From: Przewalskia tangutica
Taxonomy: Eukaryota > Streptophyta > Magnoliopsida > Solanales > Solanaceae
DNA: 64,000 nt
Assembly: GCA_029844215.1 (NCBI GenBank)
Contig: CM056720.1
Coordinates: 32,357,711 to 32,421,710, forward strand
Direction: 5' to 3'
This document shows positions 25,201-38,749 of this stretch, piece after piece. Each line of letters begins with the position of its first letter. The stretch's first letter is position 1. The translations under genes were made by a program, and so were the position numbers. The notes beneath the pieces were generated by a model. The model saw nothing but the letters and a program-made list of their open reading frames with translations, was not told the DNA's origin and did no database searches.

Positions 25201-25986
25201 CTGGAAGTTTTGGATGAATGAAGTCTTCAAGCTTAGGGGTATTTATAGCAAAACCAAAAGCCAACCAACGGCCAAGATCAAGCCACGCAAGGCAAGTGTA
25301 AGGCCTTGATCAAGCCAAGTGCACCCTAACCCCTACTCCACAAAACAAGGCACAAAACATGGCACCAAACAAGCCACAAAACAAGGCCAAAACAAGGAGC
25401 CAATAGGGCACAAAACGTGAGCCAAAAGATCAAGCCAAACGTGAACCACATCGCACTGACGCCCACTGCTTCCATGCGAGGTGACACATGTCACCCTCCG
25501 TTGGTCCAAAATGTTTCGCCTCTCTAAAAATCCGCAAAAATTAAAAGGACATAGCCGAATTTTCCTACGAAAGTCTGGAAACGCTTCGCCGAAACGACTC
25601 TAACCGGGTGTTGTGCACAAAGGTAACTTCGGCCAAGCCACCAAGGGGGGGGTGACACGTGTCGCCCTCCTACTTGTCCAAAATAACTCATCTTCCGAAA
25701 ATATCCAAAATGGCCAAAATCTCAAAATCAAAGCGGGCCCCACAAAACCGCAAATTTCTCCCGTGGGCCCCACGTGACCATTTCCGAAAATAAAATTCCA
25801 TAATTCTAATATAATTTAAGAAGCCCAAATTCCAAATCTGGGAACCCAATTCCCATCAACGAACATTTTTCCTTACAAAAACCGGAAACTTTTTCCGTGG
25901 AAGAATCACCTCTTTCTTCCTTTCCAATTTTTTCTCAGACTGCACGCACGCCCTCGCATACATACCCCGAGAATACTGGTATAACA
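22263..25986 (-). repeat. E3 5' LTR (3.7 kb)
   Basis: TGTCACACCCC to GGTATAACA. Contains the cassette (22855-23125), minisatellite (23270-23350), 17-base palindrome (24730-24746), TATA box (25240-25247), and two ACACGTGT-type palindromes (about 25480 and 25650). It agrees in length and cassette type with its partner, 7618-8626 plus 17559-20269. Confidence 0.93.
25240..25247 (-). promoter_or_regulatory. E3 5' LTR TATA box
   Basis: TATAAATA on the minus strand, upstream of GAAGACTTCATTCATCC, the likely start area. Confidence 0.7.
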
Positions 25987-26140
25987 AAACGCCCAAGTAC
26001 CTCAAACCGCTGGCTACTCCTAAGCCAAGTAGATCACGCCATACGTAGTACTTCAACCTATAGAGGCCACAAGGCGCCTATTAACATCCTAGATCTCAAT
26101 GTAGAATATTCTACGTAAAATTCCAAAGACTCTCCCGCAA
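25987..26140 (-). repeat. E2 3' LTR, middle piece between E3 and E5
   Basis: Continues exactly where 7617 stopped: the intact E2 5' LTR has the same run (AAACGCTCCAAGTACCTCAAA, from about 40516 onward). It ends CTCCCGCAA at the E5 insertion. Confidence 0.9.
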
Positions 26141-29100
26141 TCGTAACGACCTGCCCGGCTGCATCGTGCCTTATCCTGCACCCTAGTGATACAACATCGA
26201 GAAAACCAATGGAAAATAAAACATGAGTCATGAAACAAGAGATATAATAATAAATAAAGCAACCAAAACGGCCTTCAAGATATACATAAAACTCCAATAG
26301 CTTAATCTTACAACCCCGCCACAACAAGATTTCATGCACTTAAGATTTACAACGACTATGACGGACAGGCCCCGCCATACCCCAATGTACAAGAACCTAC
26401 AACTCGTGGAACACATACTAAAAGATAAGCCTCCAAGAAACGGAGCGCCTAATCCGCGAATCGTGATCCTAAGAGCGGATCCACGATCGATGTACTTCTA
26501 CTCATGCGGATGAACGCAGCCTCAAGCGAGGTCAAGACAACAGTACCAAGTATGTGAAATCAGAAAAATATCAGAATGAAATCATACTAGTCTATATAAA
26601 GCAGAGACATGTATGATAACCAAACTACGCCACAACATAAAAGCCATATATCCAGTGGACTCACGCCTCAAGTCATCACTCAATATAACTACGGGTCTCA
26701 CGCCCACAACATCAATCATGTTCGTGATCACGGCCGCATGCCCTAATTCTGCAGACGGTAGACATGTCCATGATGAAACAATAATACCAATGCCCCACGG
26801 TCACATGCCCCCTAATTTATCTCTGTAGACACGCCCATGTGACATCAACAATAATATATCGGTGATCAACCCGCCGCACGCCACATGCCCCTGAATTCTA
26901 CCTCTGTAGACATGTCCATGTAACCACAATAACAATATATCGGGTAATCAACCCGACCGCACGGCCGCATGCCCCTAATTTCAGATTTGCAGACACGTCC
27001 ACGTGACATCAACAACAAGACAAGAATCAAAATGGAAACATACCCGTGGAATTCTCCATCACTTCCAAAGACGCCCAAATAAGTTCTCAATAAGTCGACC
27101 GCCTCTCTATCGAGACGCCAGAATACGTAAATACCACACTTGCACAACAAAGTGCTATCATCACAAGCATAGTAAGTTTCACAACAACAAGCATAGGCAA
27201 GTTTCACAACAACAAGCATAGGCAAGTTTCACACAACTCAAAGTACTTTCATGTTATGCAAAAGTCCTGCTTTTTAACCCCAAAGTACTACATACGTTAA
27301 GTTCTTTTAAAAGAGATCCATTTCTTTTATAAAAGTCACCCGATACCCGTAGTATTAGAATGACCAACCCACCTTCCTTTTCAAAACCAAGTAACAACAT
27401 TCTTTTCCTAAGTTCCAGGTTGCCTAGTTTCAATTACTCAAGCTTCTCATTTTCAAATGGTTTCATAGTTCCCAAACTTAATCACTTGATTCCTTTTTAG
27501 AACAATTGAGTAACATATGTCATATATGTGAGTAGTTTATTCTTGTTTATAACGATCTTATTACAGCAACCATGATCTAGAAAATGTAATATCATTTTGT
27601 CTTATCTTAGCTTCTATGCATGGAGGTTTCTACCGGTTTTAATACAACACATCATTATTCAATACATTTTCCTTTATTAACGCCGCAGCGGTCCTGTCGA
27701 TACACATTCTCGATTTCCAAATCAAGAAACATTATCCCTTTAAAACCAAGTACTCATTACTCACGAATGAGGTTTCACACAAACATCCACATTAAAACAA
27801 ATAAGTTAAGTCTCTTATCTTATAAGATTAAGTCTCTTAACTTCTAACATCAAGAAACCATTTTCACTACATAAGGTCGTTATAATCGACTTCCCATAAA
27901 GCTATTATAACACCCTATGTTTTAAATCAACCAAATCACTTAGCACATGTACGTCTACCGTACTACATAGTTCACAACAATCATGCTAGAAAAGATAGGA
28001 AGAGGTTCACATACCTCGCGACGATTTATCGACAATAAGCAAAATGCTCCAAGTACTATAACCTTGCTAGCCCTTTCCACTCCTCAGTAGAATACGCTAC
28101 TCTAGTACTTTCACCTATAAAGGTCACAAACGTCTATTAACCCCAAAACACAAGTTTCTATCTTTCTATAGAAAATTGGAAGACTCCCCGCAACAACAGA
28201 AATCTCCTCCTCTATCGAGGCCGCTACCAAGCCAACCAGTGGGGTTTACATCGCCTAACCTGACGTGTACAATTCTACACAAGTCTATCGCAATACAAAT
28301 TCTATGTAAATACAGCTCATTCGCTTTATTCTTCAGCTTAAGTCAAAGACATTGCCGAATACTAAGTATAGTTCCATATATAGTATACTTCAACTATATA
28401 TTCTAACAAACATGTAATTTCCAATTACAATAGAGGACAAGATAATTACCTCGACAAGCCCAAAATTATCCAAGTTATAACGTCGATCCTGAGCAAGGTT
28501 TAGCTCCACTCAGCGCTCCAAACCACTCCAAACAACCCTTAGAGTTCTAACTAACTTCTACTCAAACTTCAACAAACTGAAGATTTCCTTGTGGTTTCGT
28601 TTGAGACTAAAAGGACAAAATATAGTATTTCCTGACTTCACGAAAGAGGTATCTTGGAATACTACAAGGTACAAGGCTAAGGTATTTTGGGCATTATAAC
28701 AATACTAGGAGTATTTCTATACCACAACAAGGGTATTATACGAAAACAACTAGCTAGTGGTACCCTACTAGCACCACAAAGTGAGGGACTCTCACCAAAG
28801 GCCTTACTAGAGTGAGGGGAGAGGCTTGGGACGAGCTACTAGAGGAGGGGAGGGATTTCAAGACTTAGACAGCGAGGAGTGAATGAATAAGTCTTCACAA
28901 GGGAGGTATTTATAGCAAAACCAAAGGCCAACCAACGGCCAAGATTAAGCCATGTGCAAGGCAAGTGTAAGGCCAATATCAAGCCAAGTGCACCCTAGCC
29001 CCTACTCCTTAAAACCCTCACAAATATCTACACAAATATCTAGCACAACTTGCTCTCCAACGGCCAAGCGTCGCCCACTTGTCTCCATCAGGGTGACACA

Positions 29101-29587
29101 TGTCACCCTCCCGCTGGTCCAAAATGTTTCGCCTCTCTAAAAATCCGCAAAAATACAAAACGACATAGCCGAATTTTCCTTCGCAAGTTACGCGAAAACG
29201 CTTCGCCGAAAACGACTTAACCAAAGTGTCAGGCACAAATGTAAATCGCCATGGTGCCACACGGGGTGACACGTGTCGCCCCGATTCGCCTGAATATTTC
29301 GTCTTCCAAAATATCCAAATTACCTAAATCTCAAAAACAAAGCGGGCCTACAAAACAGAATTTCTCCCGTGGCCCCACGTGACCATTTCCAAAATAAAAT
29401 CTCAAAATTCTAATATAATCTATGAAGTCCAAATACCAACTGGGAATCCAATTCCCATTAACGAACTTTTTCTTCACAAATAACCGAAACTTTTCCGCGA
29501 AAACTCACATCTTTCTTTCTTTTCAAAATTTCGCCGTACTTCGCACGCACGCCCTCACATACATACCCCGCAACTACGGGTATAACA
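26141..29587 (-). repeat. E5 3' LTR
   Basis: Starts TCGTAACGACC (expected TGTAACGAC) and ends GGGTATAACA. Cassette 26730-27000, minisatellite near 27165-27235, TATA box 28907-28914. No gene. Confidence 0.9.
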
Positions 29588-29883
29588 TTCTCCCCTCCAA
29601 TGAAACATTCGTCCCGACTGTTCCTTCTCAAGACGGATATCGATGTAGTTCCTCTATCAAGTTGCCAACGCCACCGCTTGGCCACGAGATAACACACGGT
29701 ATCTTCGTCCCTTACTCGTTGCACTTCTCGAACACCGAACTCTCCCAAGACGTACTCATACTTCACCATTACTCCGCTCCCGAAAATCTCCGAGTCACTA
29801 CCTCCAAACTTGGTCATCTTACTAACCTCAAACTTCCTTAAGGCCATTCCCGCCTTTACGAACCGCTCGTCGAACGCGCCCAC
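29458..29883 (-). other. Open frame of 141 codons across the E5 internal/LTR border
   Basis: This is the clearest uninterrupted frame in the E5 3' region. It begins MGAFDERFVKAGMALRKFE, includes CYLVAKRWRWQL and SVLRRNSRDECF, and continues across the polypurine tract into the LTR. Parts of the frame recur in E3 (WRWQLVRGTSSISVLRR) and E7 (WRWQLVRRTLSLSVLRR). I do not recognise a family. It could be a relic of the lost 3' end of pol, a small accessory frame, or chance openness in a conserved non-coding block. Crossing the tract argues against a mature protein ending there. Confidence 0.3.
29588..29600 (-). other. E5 polypurine tract
   Basis: TTGGAGGGGAGAA on the minus strand, abutting the 3' LTR. 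Confidence 0.85.
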
Positions 29884-30329
29884 GAACTCATACGATGATC
29901 ATACAAACTTGGGCCTAGCATCCCCGTGACTACCACCAAGTGACCACCCAGAACGACTTACCCCAAACCGGGTTACTGTTGACCAAGAATGGTCCTCAAC
30001 CCGACCCTCAACCGCCGAACTCTTGTTCCCGATCCGAACAATCTTACTAATTCACATCATGAAAGCTACCACTTCCATCTCACACTACCCACTGACTTAT
30101 CACACAAATAAATCCCACGTATACCACTACTCGATAAGGGTCAAAAATAAATCTTTAACTCAAGACGACCTTACCCCTAAGGTCTCGTGACATAGTCTAA
30201 AGTTCACACTTACCATGCCCCCATACGATCCTCCCAACTAAGCATGTTTTCTAACTCATAATTAACACAACGCTATTCGCATAGCACATAATAATGAGAC
30301 CATCATAACAAGCATACCAAAACTCTGAG

Positions 30330-31544
30330 GGTTAAGGATATACCGGTTACCGCTCACTCTAATCATAGGCTCACTGCAGGCGCATAATCGTAGGCGCGAT
30401 GAACCACCATCGATCCAGTAGGTGTCGTAACATCCGTATACCTTGGCCTGACAGCTCGCAAATGGCCCCGCTGGCCGCAAAAATAACAAGCTCCCCGCAC
30501 CACGACACTTCGAATGCGGTCTACTACATCGACCACACCGAGGTAGGGTGACCGCGTCCGCCAACACCCTTACTTCGAAACACAACCTCGAGCTCCCGAC
30601 CGCCCCGAATACTCAAGGTCATGGAGGACCACTCGCACCGGGCGGAGGTACAAAACTAGTATGCCTTCGAGGCGGTCCGCCTCGAAGTCACCAGCGACCG
30701 TTGTTCTCGCCTCTTCGCCGATTCGTCATTCCGCCGACCTCTCCGTGCCTCACATCCCGCCGCATTTAGCTCGCATGCGGAAATGTCCATGCCCTACAAG
30801 GGCTACTCCCGAACATGCCTCGACATGTAATCATCGAGCCTCAGAATATATCGGTGCACTCGATCCTCCATACTAGCTAACGCTGACGCACGCCAATGAG
30901 TCGAACTCCACATTGTACTCCCGAACCGCACGCCCGCCTCGCCTAAGCATCAAAAATCGTCTACCGCGTGCCTCATCTCGCGGAGGCAAGAAGTGCGAGG
31001 AAAGCCCCAAAACTCATCCCATACCGCCGAGGTGCATGCTCTCCCGAAAGCTCCTATGAATCAAACCAATCGATCGCGGTATCACGCACCGATGCGAACC
31101 AAAGGTCACGCATCGTCTCAAGCCTTGATCACCCGCATGATCCGTCAGAATCGCCGGATGAACTCCTCGCGATCATCCTCGTGCCTCGACCCATAAAACT
31201 CGGGCGGCTACAACTCGTAAAGTCCCGTAGCCTCAAACTATTCGCCTGGGTGAACCATCGGTGCATCGAATCGAATCGCCAGATCCAAATTTATCCTCAT
31301 ATTCGCCACGACCGCCAAGAATCGGGCCATCTCCTTGTAACCCATCTCCTCCGCCTGCATCGCTGGACCGAGGCTCGTGTATCAGAGTCTCACGCCCACG
31401 GCCGCGCTCTAAACTCGCTGGGCCGGGCGCTACAAAACCCGGGCTCAAGCACAACTCGTATTGTCCGGCTCGCGCTGCATTTCTCTCAGATTCACTAGCA
31501 AGACTCCCGCCTTGCCCTTCTCGGGCTCGTTGCTGGCGAGGCAT
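30330..31544 (-). pseudogene. gag: E5 gag, frame-broken
   Basis: Start at the ATG complementary to 31542-31544. The first 103 codons (31233-31544) are open: MPRQQRAREGQGG, then RGRETLIHEPRS shared with E3. The capsid core is around 30960-31180, where the AFLA and LP-coding blocks survive in broken frames. The zinc knuckle, about 30447-30488, reads CYFCGQRGHLRA with the last Cys lost. No pol follows; about 0.7 kb of non-coding sequence separates gag from the polypurine tract. Capsid and nucleocapsid roles are inferred from family resemblance only. Confidence 0.78.
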
Positions 31545-31730
31545 AATCGTAAAAACGAGATACGCTGAGGGTCCAACTTACAACACATCTCTAAGGCACG
31601 ATCTCGTAATGAGAAGAATGGAAACCAATCCTAAATGTCCTATAGCCTCTCGATTATAGATGTGGTGCACAACACACCGATAATCAAGACTCTACTAGAC
31701 ACGGTCTCAGACACTTTCCGAGGATTAATC

Positions 31731-31741
31731 GCTCGATACCA
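31731..31741 (-). other. E5 primer binding site (initiator tRNA-Met)
   Basis: Minus strand TGGTATCGAGC, one A short of the perfect site. Confidence 0.82.
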
Positions 31742-31745
31742 CTTT

Positions 31746-34700
31746 TGTAACGACTTCGCCCGGCCCGCATCGTGCCTTATCCTGCACCCTAGTGATACAA
31801 CATCGTAGAAAACCATGAAAATAAAACATGAGTCATGAAACAAGAGATATAATAATAAACAAAGCAACCAAAACGGCTTTCAAAGATATACATAAAACTC
31901 AACAGCTTTAATCTCTTACAACCCCGCCACAACAAGATTACTGCACTTAAGATTTACAACGACTATGACGGACAGGCCCCGCCATACCCCGAATGTACAA
32001 GAACCTACAACTCAGGGAACACATACTAAAAGATAAGCCTCCAAGAAACGGAGCGCCCAATCACGAATCGTGATCCTAAGAGCGGATCCACGATCGATGT
32101 ACTTACTACTGCGGATGAACGCAGCCTCGGGCGAGGTCAAGACAACAGTACCAAGTATGTGAAATCAGAAAAATATCAGAATGAAATCATACTAGTCTAT
32201 ATAAAGCAGAGACATGTATGATAACCAAACTACGCTCACAACATAAAAGCCATATCCAAATGTGGACTCACGCCTCAAGTCATCACTCAATATAACTATG
32301 GGTCTCACGCCCACAACATCAATCATGTTCGCATCACGGCCGCATGCCCCTAATTCGCAGATCGGTAGACATGTCCATGATGAAACAATAATACCAATGC
32401 CCCACGGTCACATGCCCTAATTCTATCTCTGTAGACACGCCCATGTGACATCAACAATAATATACCGGGTGATCAACCCCGCCGCATGGCCACATGCCCC
32501 TGAATTCTACTCTGTAGACATGTCCATGTAACCACAATAACAATATATCGTAATCAACCCGACCGCACGGCCGCATGCCCCTAATTCTCAGACGGCAGAC
32601 ACGCCCACGTGACATCAACAACAAGACAAGAATCAAAATGGAAACATACCCGTGGAATTCTCCATCACTTCCAAAGACGCCCAAATAAGTTCTCAACAAG
32701 TCGACCGCCTCTATCGAGACGCCAGAATACGTAAATACCACACTTGCACAACAAAGGCTATCATCACAAGCATAGGCAAGTTTCACAACAACAAGCATAG
32801 GCAAGTTTCACAACAACAAGCATAGGCAAGTTTCACACAACTCAAAGTACTTTCATTTTATGCCAAAGTCCGTTTTTAACCCCAAAGTACTACATACGTT
32901 AAGTTCTTTTAAAAGAGATCCATTTCTTTATAAAAGTCACCCGATACCGTAGTATTAGAATGACCAACCCACCTTCCTTTTCAAAACCAAGTAACAACAT
33001 TCTTTCCTAAGTTCCGGTTGCCTAGTTTCAATTACTCAAGCTTCTCATTTTCAAATGGTTTCATAGTTCCAAACTTAATCACTGATTCCTTTTAGAACAA
33101 TTGAGTAACATATGTCATATATGTGAGTAGTTTATTCTTGTTTATAACGATCTTATTACAAATGCCCATGATCTAGAAAATGTAATATCATTTTGTCTTA
33201 TCTTAGCTTCTATGCAGATGGAGGTTTCACCGGTTTTAATACAACACATCATTATTCAATACATTTTCCTTTATTAACGCTGCAGTGGTCCTGTCGATAC
33301 ACATTCGATTTCCAAATCAAGAAACATTATCCTTTTAAAAAACCAAGTACTCATTACTCACGAATGAGGTTTCACACAAACATCCACATTAAAACAAATA
33401 AGTTAAGTCTCTTATCTTATAAGATTAAGTCTCTTAACTTCTAACATCAGTAAACCATTTTCACTTACATAAGGTCGTTATAACTGACTTCCCATAAAGC
33501 TATTATAACACCCTATGTTTTAAATCAACCAAATCACTTAGCACATGTACGTCTACCGTACTACATAGTTCACAACAATCATGCTAGAAAAGATAGGAAG
33601 AGGTTCACATACCTCGCGACGATTTATCGACAATAAGCAAAATGCTCCAAGTACTATAACCTTGCTAGCCCTTTCCACTCCTCGAGTAGAATACGCTACT
33701 CTTAGTACTTTCACCTATAAAGGTCACAAACGTCTATTAACCCCAAAACACAAGTTTCTATCTTTCTATAGAAAATTCAAAGACTTCCCCGCAACAACAG
33801 AAATCTCCTCCTCTATCGAGGCCGCCACCAAGCCAACCAGTGGGGTTTACACGCCTAACCTGACGTGTACAATTCTACACAAGTCTACCGCAATACACCC
33901 TATGTAAATACAATCAGTTCTTTATTCTTCAGCTTAAGTCAAAAGACATTGCGAATACTAAGTATAGTTCCATATATAGTATACTTCAACTATATATTCT
34001 AACAAACATGTAATTTCCAATTACAATAGAGGGACAAGATAATTACCTCGACAAGCCCAAAATTATCCAAGTTATAACGTCGATCCTGAGCAAGGTTTAG
34101 CTCCACTGCGCGCTCCAAACCACTCCAAACAACCCTTAGAGTTCTAACCAACTTCTACTCAAACTTCAACAAACTATGAAGATTTCCTTAGTGGTTTCTG
34201 TTTGAGACTAAAGGACAAAATGTAGTATTTCCTGACTCTACGTAAAGAGGTATCTTTGGAATACTACAAGGTACAAGGCTAAGGTATTTTGGGCATTATA
34301 ACAATACTAGGAGTATTTCTATACCACAACAAGGGTATTATACGAAACAACTAGGCAGTGGTACCCCTACCGCTTAGCACCACAAGGGGAGGGGACTCTC
34401 GCCAAAGGCCTTTACTAGGAGTGGAGGGGAGAGGCTTGGGACGAGAGCTACTAGAGGAGGGAGGGATTTCAAGACTTAGACAAAGTGAGGAGTGAATGAA
34501 TAAGTCTTCACGCTGGAGGGTATTTATAGCAAAACCAAAGGCCAACCAACGGCCAAGATTAAGCCATGTGCAAGGCAAGTGTAAGGCCAATATCAAGCCA
34601 AGTGCACCCTAGCCCCTACTCCTAAAACCTCACAAATATCTACACAAATATCTAGCACAACTTGCCCTCCAATCGCCAAGAGTCGCCCACTTGTCTCCAT

Positions 34701-35191
34701 CGAGGTGACATACGCCACCCTCCCGTTGGTCCAAAATGTTTCGCCTCTCGGAAAAATCCGCAAAAATACAAAACGACATAGCCGGAATTTTCCTTCGCAG
34801 TTACGAAAACGCTTCGTCGAAAAACGACTCTAACCGTGTTGTGCACAAATGTAAAATCGCCAAAGTGCCATACGGGGTGACACGTGTCGCCCGATTCGCC
34901 TGCATTTCGTCTTCCAAAATATCCAAATTACCGGAAATCTCAAAACAAAGCTGCCCACAAAACCAGAATTTCTCCTGGCCCCACGTGACCATTTCCAAAA
35001 TAAAATCTCAAAATTCTAATATAATCTATGAAGTCCAAATACCAAACTGGGAATCCAATTCCATTAACGAACTTTTTCTTCACAAATAACCGGAAACTTT
35101 TCCGCCAAAACTCACATCTTTCTTTCTTTTCAAAATTTCTGCACTCTCGTGACGCACGCCTCACATACATACCGCAACTACGGGTATAACA
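31746..35191 (-). repeat. E5 5' LTR
   Basis: TGTAACGACTTCG to GGGTATAACA. Cassette 32335-32615, minisatellite near 32760-32840, TATA box 34521-34528, 17-base palindrome near 34010. Length matches the 3' LTR to one base. No gene. Confidence 0.92.
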
Positions 35192-36370
35192 GAATGACAG
35201 AAATCTCCTCCTCTATCGAGGCCTGCCACCAAGCCAACCAGGGGTTAACACGCCTAACCTGACGCGTGTACAATTCTACTACACAAGAATGCTCACACGT
35301 TTCATCAGAATACCCCATGTAATTACGCCACTCACTTTTAAATTCAGCTTAAGTCGCAAGACATTGCCGTAAGTATTATTCGAGCTTAAGTCAAAAGACA
35401 TTGCCGCACAACTATGTTCATTCTATATATAGTATACTTAACTATATACTCCTACAACATGTAATTTCCAATTACAACTGAAGGTCAAGAGTGTTTACCT
35501 CGTTAAGCCCAAAATTATCCAAGTTATATGTCGATCCTGAACAACGTTTAGCTCCTACTCCGGGCGCTCCAATCCGTTCCAACCAACCCTTGAAGTTCTA
35601 ACCAACTTCTACTTATGACTTCAACTACGGTGAAGATTTACTTAGGGTTTCGTTTTTGTGGTGAGGAAGTATAATAGTATTTTCTGGCTTGTAAAAGTGT
35701 AACCTTGGAAAACTACTAGGTATTTGGGCCAAGGTATTTGGGCATTATAACAATACTGAGAGTATTTCTATACCACAAAAGGGGTATTTATACGAGACAA
35801 CTAGGCTGTGGGGTACCCACGCAAAACACCACAGTGGAGGAGGTGGCTCTCGCCATGGGCTCTCAAAGGGGGAGGGTGTGGTGGAAAGCTCAGGAGAGGG
35901 AGTATTTTGATACTTAGTTAGATTGCTCAAGTTTTTGGATGAAGAAAGTCTTCAACTAGAGGGTATTTATAGGTCGTGAAGGCCAACCAATGGCCAAGAT
36001 CCATCCAAGTGTTAGGCAAGTGTAAGGCTAAGATTAAGCCAAGTACACCTTATCCATCTACCACCAAAATATCCTACCTAACCCTTGACTAAAAAGCCAA
36101 GGCCAAATCGTCCAAGAGGACGCCTCAAGTGCTCCAATTAGAGGGTGACAAGTGTCGCCCTCTCGTGGGTCCAAAATGTTTCGTCTCTCGTAAAAATCCG
36201 AAAAAATTATAAATGACATAGCCGTATTTTTCCCTACTAAAGCTGTGGAAACGTTTCGTCGAAAAACGACTCTAATCGGGTGTTGTGTACAAATTTCGAA
36301 ACTAGCCAACTTTTAAGGCTCAAATTATAATACGTACGCGCCACGCATATACTGGAAATACGGTATAACA
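35192..36370 (-). repeat. E2 3' LTR, last piece
   Basis: Continues the E2 LTR after E5. Contains a GTAATTTCCAATTACA palindrome (near 35460-35478), TATA box (35964-35971) and AAGTGTCGCCCTC half of the conserved palindrome, and ends CGGTATAACA. Confidence 0.9.
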
Positions 36371-37356
36371 TTCTCCTCCTTAGAAACATTCGTCCCGAAT
36401 GTTCCTTCTAAGCCTCAAAACAAATATGCGCCAGTATAGTCTTCTCTAATATACTTTAGAGAACATTCCTGCAAGAACTAGACACAGAAACACCTGCTCA
36501 AATTCTTTCATCCAAGTACAAGAGGAAACTCCTCTAACATCACAAACTTTTGTCTCTTTGCCGCGAGGTTCTAGTGTCACTCCGGCGACCCAATCAATGG
36601 TACCGATCGCATGCGATTCACGAGGTCTAAAATATACATCCTTCGACCTTCTCCCTTTACAAGAAATGATCATATCTATGCTCGCAATACATGCTCGCCT
36701 CTACCCTTACTCGTCGTACTCTTCTCGAACTCTTGAACTCTTCCAAGATAATGCACTCACACTTCGCCATCGCAGCTTCTCCAAACCTTGAGTCACCACC
36801 TCCAACTTGGTTATCTTACTAGCCTCAATCTTCCCAGGCCACTTCCGCCTTCACGATCCGCTGGTCGAATATATCCACGAACTCATACGATGGTCATCTA
36901 AACTGGGCCTAGCACCCTCGTGACCTACCTGGCGGACCACCCAGAGCTGACCCACCTCATTCCGGCCACGGGTTGACACGCAACACGCCCTCAACCCGAG
37001 CTCACACGCCGACTCTCTGCTTTCTCGATCCGAACAACCTTGCTAAATCACATCATGAAATATACCTCTTTCATTTACCCAACCAGGACTTATCACACAA
37101 TATATTCTAGGCATAAAATGCACTCGACAAGGATCACTGCAAATCTTGTACTCAAGACGGCTTACATCTAAGGTCTCAATTGTAATATTCTAAGGTTCAT
37201 CATTTTCTCACCCCTGTGCTTACCGCTTTTTCCCCAACGGGTTCCTAAATCACATTTTAGCACAAAGCTATCCAACATAACACTTAACACATTAACATAA
37301 CATCAAAACATACAAGTTTCTGTAGAGGTTAAGGATATACCTGGCTACCGCCCACT
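36371..37356 (-). other. E2 polypurine tract and internal 3' segment
   Basis: Polypurine tract TAAGGAGGAGAA (minus strand) at 36371-36382, next to the LTR. The rest is the conserved non-coding 3' block, with the GACCTCGTGAATCGC segment (about 36600-36625) not seen in the other copies. No recognisable gene. Confidence 0.7.
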
Positions 37357-38550
37357 CTAATCATAAGTACGCACTGCAGGCGATAAGTAGGGGCGCGATG
37401 AACTCGCCATCGATCCGTAGGTCGCGCTAAGTCGCCGGCATTCTCCTATAAGCACGATCTCGTCACATGGCCTCGACGCCGCAGTGAAACAAGCACCAAA
37501 AAGACGACATTCCCGATGATGTTTGCCACATCGCGCACATCGGAGGGACACGAATCCGGCCGCTAGCACTCACGTATACCGTGAACCGGCCCCGAGCTCG
37601 ACCAGCTCCCGAATACCATGAACGCCCCAAGATCGAGGAGGACCACTCCGCATCTTGGCGAGGTACATAACTAGATCGCCGAGGCGGTCCGCCGAAAGTT
37701 ACCAAGGACCTCGCCGCTCGCCTCTTCGCCGATCTCGGCCATTCCGCCGACCTCTCCGTGCCTCACATCCTAGTGCATGAGCTTGCATGCGGGCAATGTC
37801 CATGCCCTGAAGAGCTACACCCGCATAAGCTCGCCAAGTAATCGCCCAGCCCTGGCGTAGCGGTGTACTGCTCCTCCATATCCGCTCTACGCGGGAACAT
37901 ACCGAGCTAATGAGTCAACTCCACATTGTACTCTCTAACCGTCCGCCCGCCCCGCTCAACGTCAAAAATCTGGCCCGAGCCCTCCTCATCTCGCGAGGCA
38001 AGAAATGCGCAAGAAATGCCTCGAGAACTCGTCCCAAATCGCTGGAAGTGCATGCTCTTCCCGACAGCTCCCACGAATCAAACGACCAATGGCAGATCAC
38101 GCGGTGATGCGAACCCAATACCACCGACTCGCCTCGAGGCTCGATCACTCGTGATCCGTGTAGTCGCTTGGATAAACTCCCGAGGTCATCTCGCTCTCGA
38201 TCCATAGAACATCAACTGGCTACAACTCGTAAAGTCACGTAGCCTCAAATCGCTCGGGGGTGAACTACGGTGCATTGGGCCGGAACCGTGCATCCAGCCT
38301 ATCTCAAATCGCCACGACTCGCCAAGATCGTCATCTCTTGTACCCATCTCATCGGCTCCAGTCGTGGACCGAGGCTCGTCTCAGAGTCTCGGCAGACCAC
38401 CGCTGCGCTCTAAACTCTCTGGCTGGCGTCGTCGCGCAAACCCGCCGTCGGCACTGCCTCAGTCTTGGCCGCTCGCGCTCGCACTCCTCAGATCTCGCCA
38501 CGCCTCCTCGATCGCTTTGCCCATCTGGGCTCAGGTTTTACGCGAGGCAT
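37357..38550 (-). pseudogene. gag: E2 gag, frame-broken
   Basis: Start at the ATG complementary to 38548-38550. The best capsid-domain reading in the window is 37915-38205: it ends EAFLAHFLPREMRRARARFL followed by a LTL motif, the classic Ty3/gypsy gag signature. The C-terminal frame 37357-37569 covers the knuckle region (Cys and His positions blurred) and ends SMASSSRPYLSPAVRTYD then stop. An equivalent YD-stop is found in E7, which suggests that this is the true gag end and that the family is gag-only by design, not truncated in one copy. Frame breaks elsewhere prevent a full reading. Confidence 0.82.
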
Positions 38551-38734
38551 AATCGTAAAAGAAAAGGGATACGCGGAGGGCCCAACTTATCACACGCCTC
38601 AGTGGCACGATCTCGTAATGAGAAGAATGGAAACCAATCCTAAATGTCCTATAGCCTCGATTATAGATGTGGCACAACACACCGATAATCAAGACTTTAC
38701 TAGACACGGTGCAGACACTTTCCGAGGACTAATC

Positions 38735-38745
38735 GCCTGATACCA
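38735..38745 (-). other. E2 primer binding site (initiator tRNA-Met)
   Basis: Minus strand TGGTATCAGGC, next to the 5' LTR; here the A is kept and another base is lost. Confidence 0.8.
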
Positions 38746-38749
38746 CTTT

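Larger units (their letters stand above)
7618..25986 (-). mobile_element. E3: gag-only LTR retrotransposon split by E4
   Basis: The 3' LTR is 7618-8626 plus 17559-20269 (about 3720 bases), the internal region 20270-22262, and the 5' LTR 22263-25986 (3724 bases). It lies in the E2 LTR: the host reads AGCAAAA to the left and AAACGCCCAAG to the right, so the duplication is about AAAAC, with a base lost at the left end. This is the longest LTR variant in the window, with two copies of the ACACGTGT palindrome in each LTR. Confidence 0.9.
26141..35191 (-). mobile_element. E5: complete gag-only LTR retrotransposon
   Basis: 3' LTR 26141-29587 (3447 bases), internal region 29588-31745, 5' LTR 31746-35191 (3446 bases). 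It is inserted in the E2 3' LTR: the host reads CCCCGCAA to the left and GAATGACAGAAATC to the right, where the intact copy has CCGCAACAGAAATC. The duplication is about CGCAA, blurred on the right. Its LTR tip is TGTAACGAC instead of TGTCACGAC. Confidence 0.9.

Noticed and set aside
29422..29841. 139-codon plus-strand frame in E5
   Set aside because: Antisense shadow of the conserved 3' segment; it crosses the LTR border and has no counterpart in E3 or E7.
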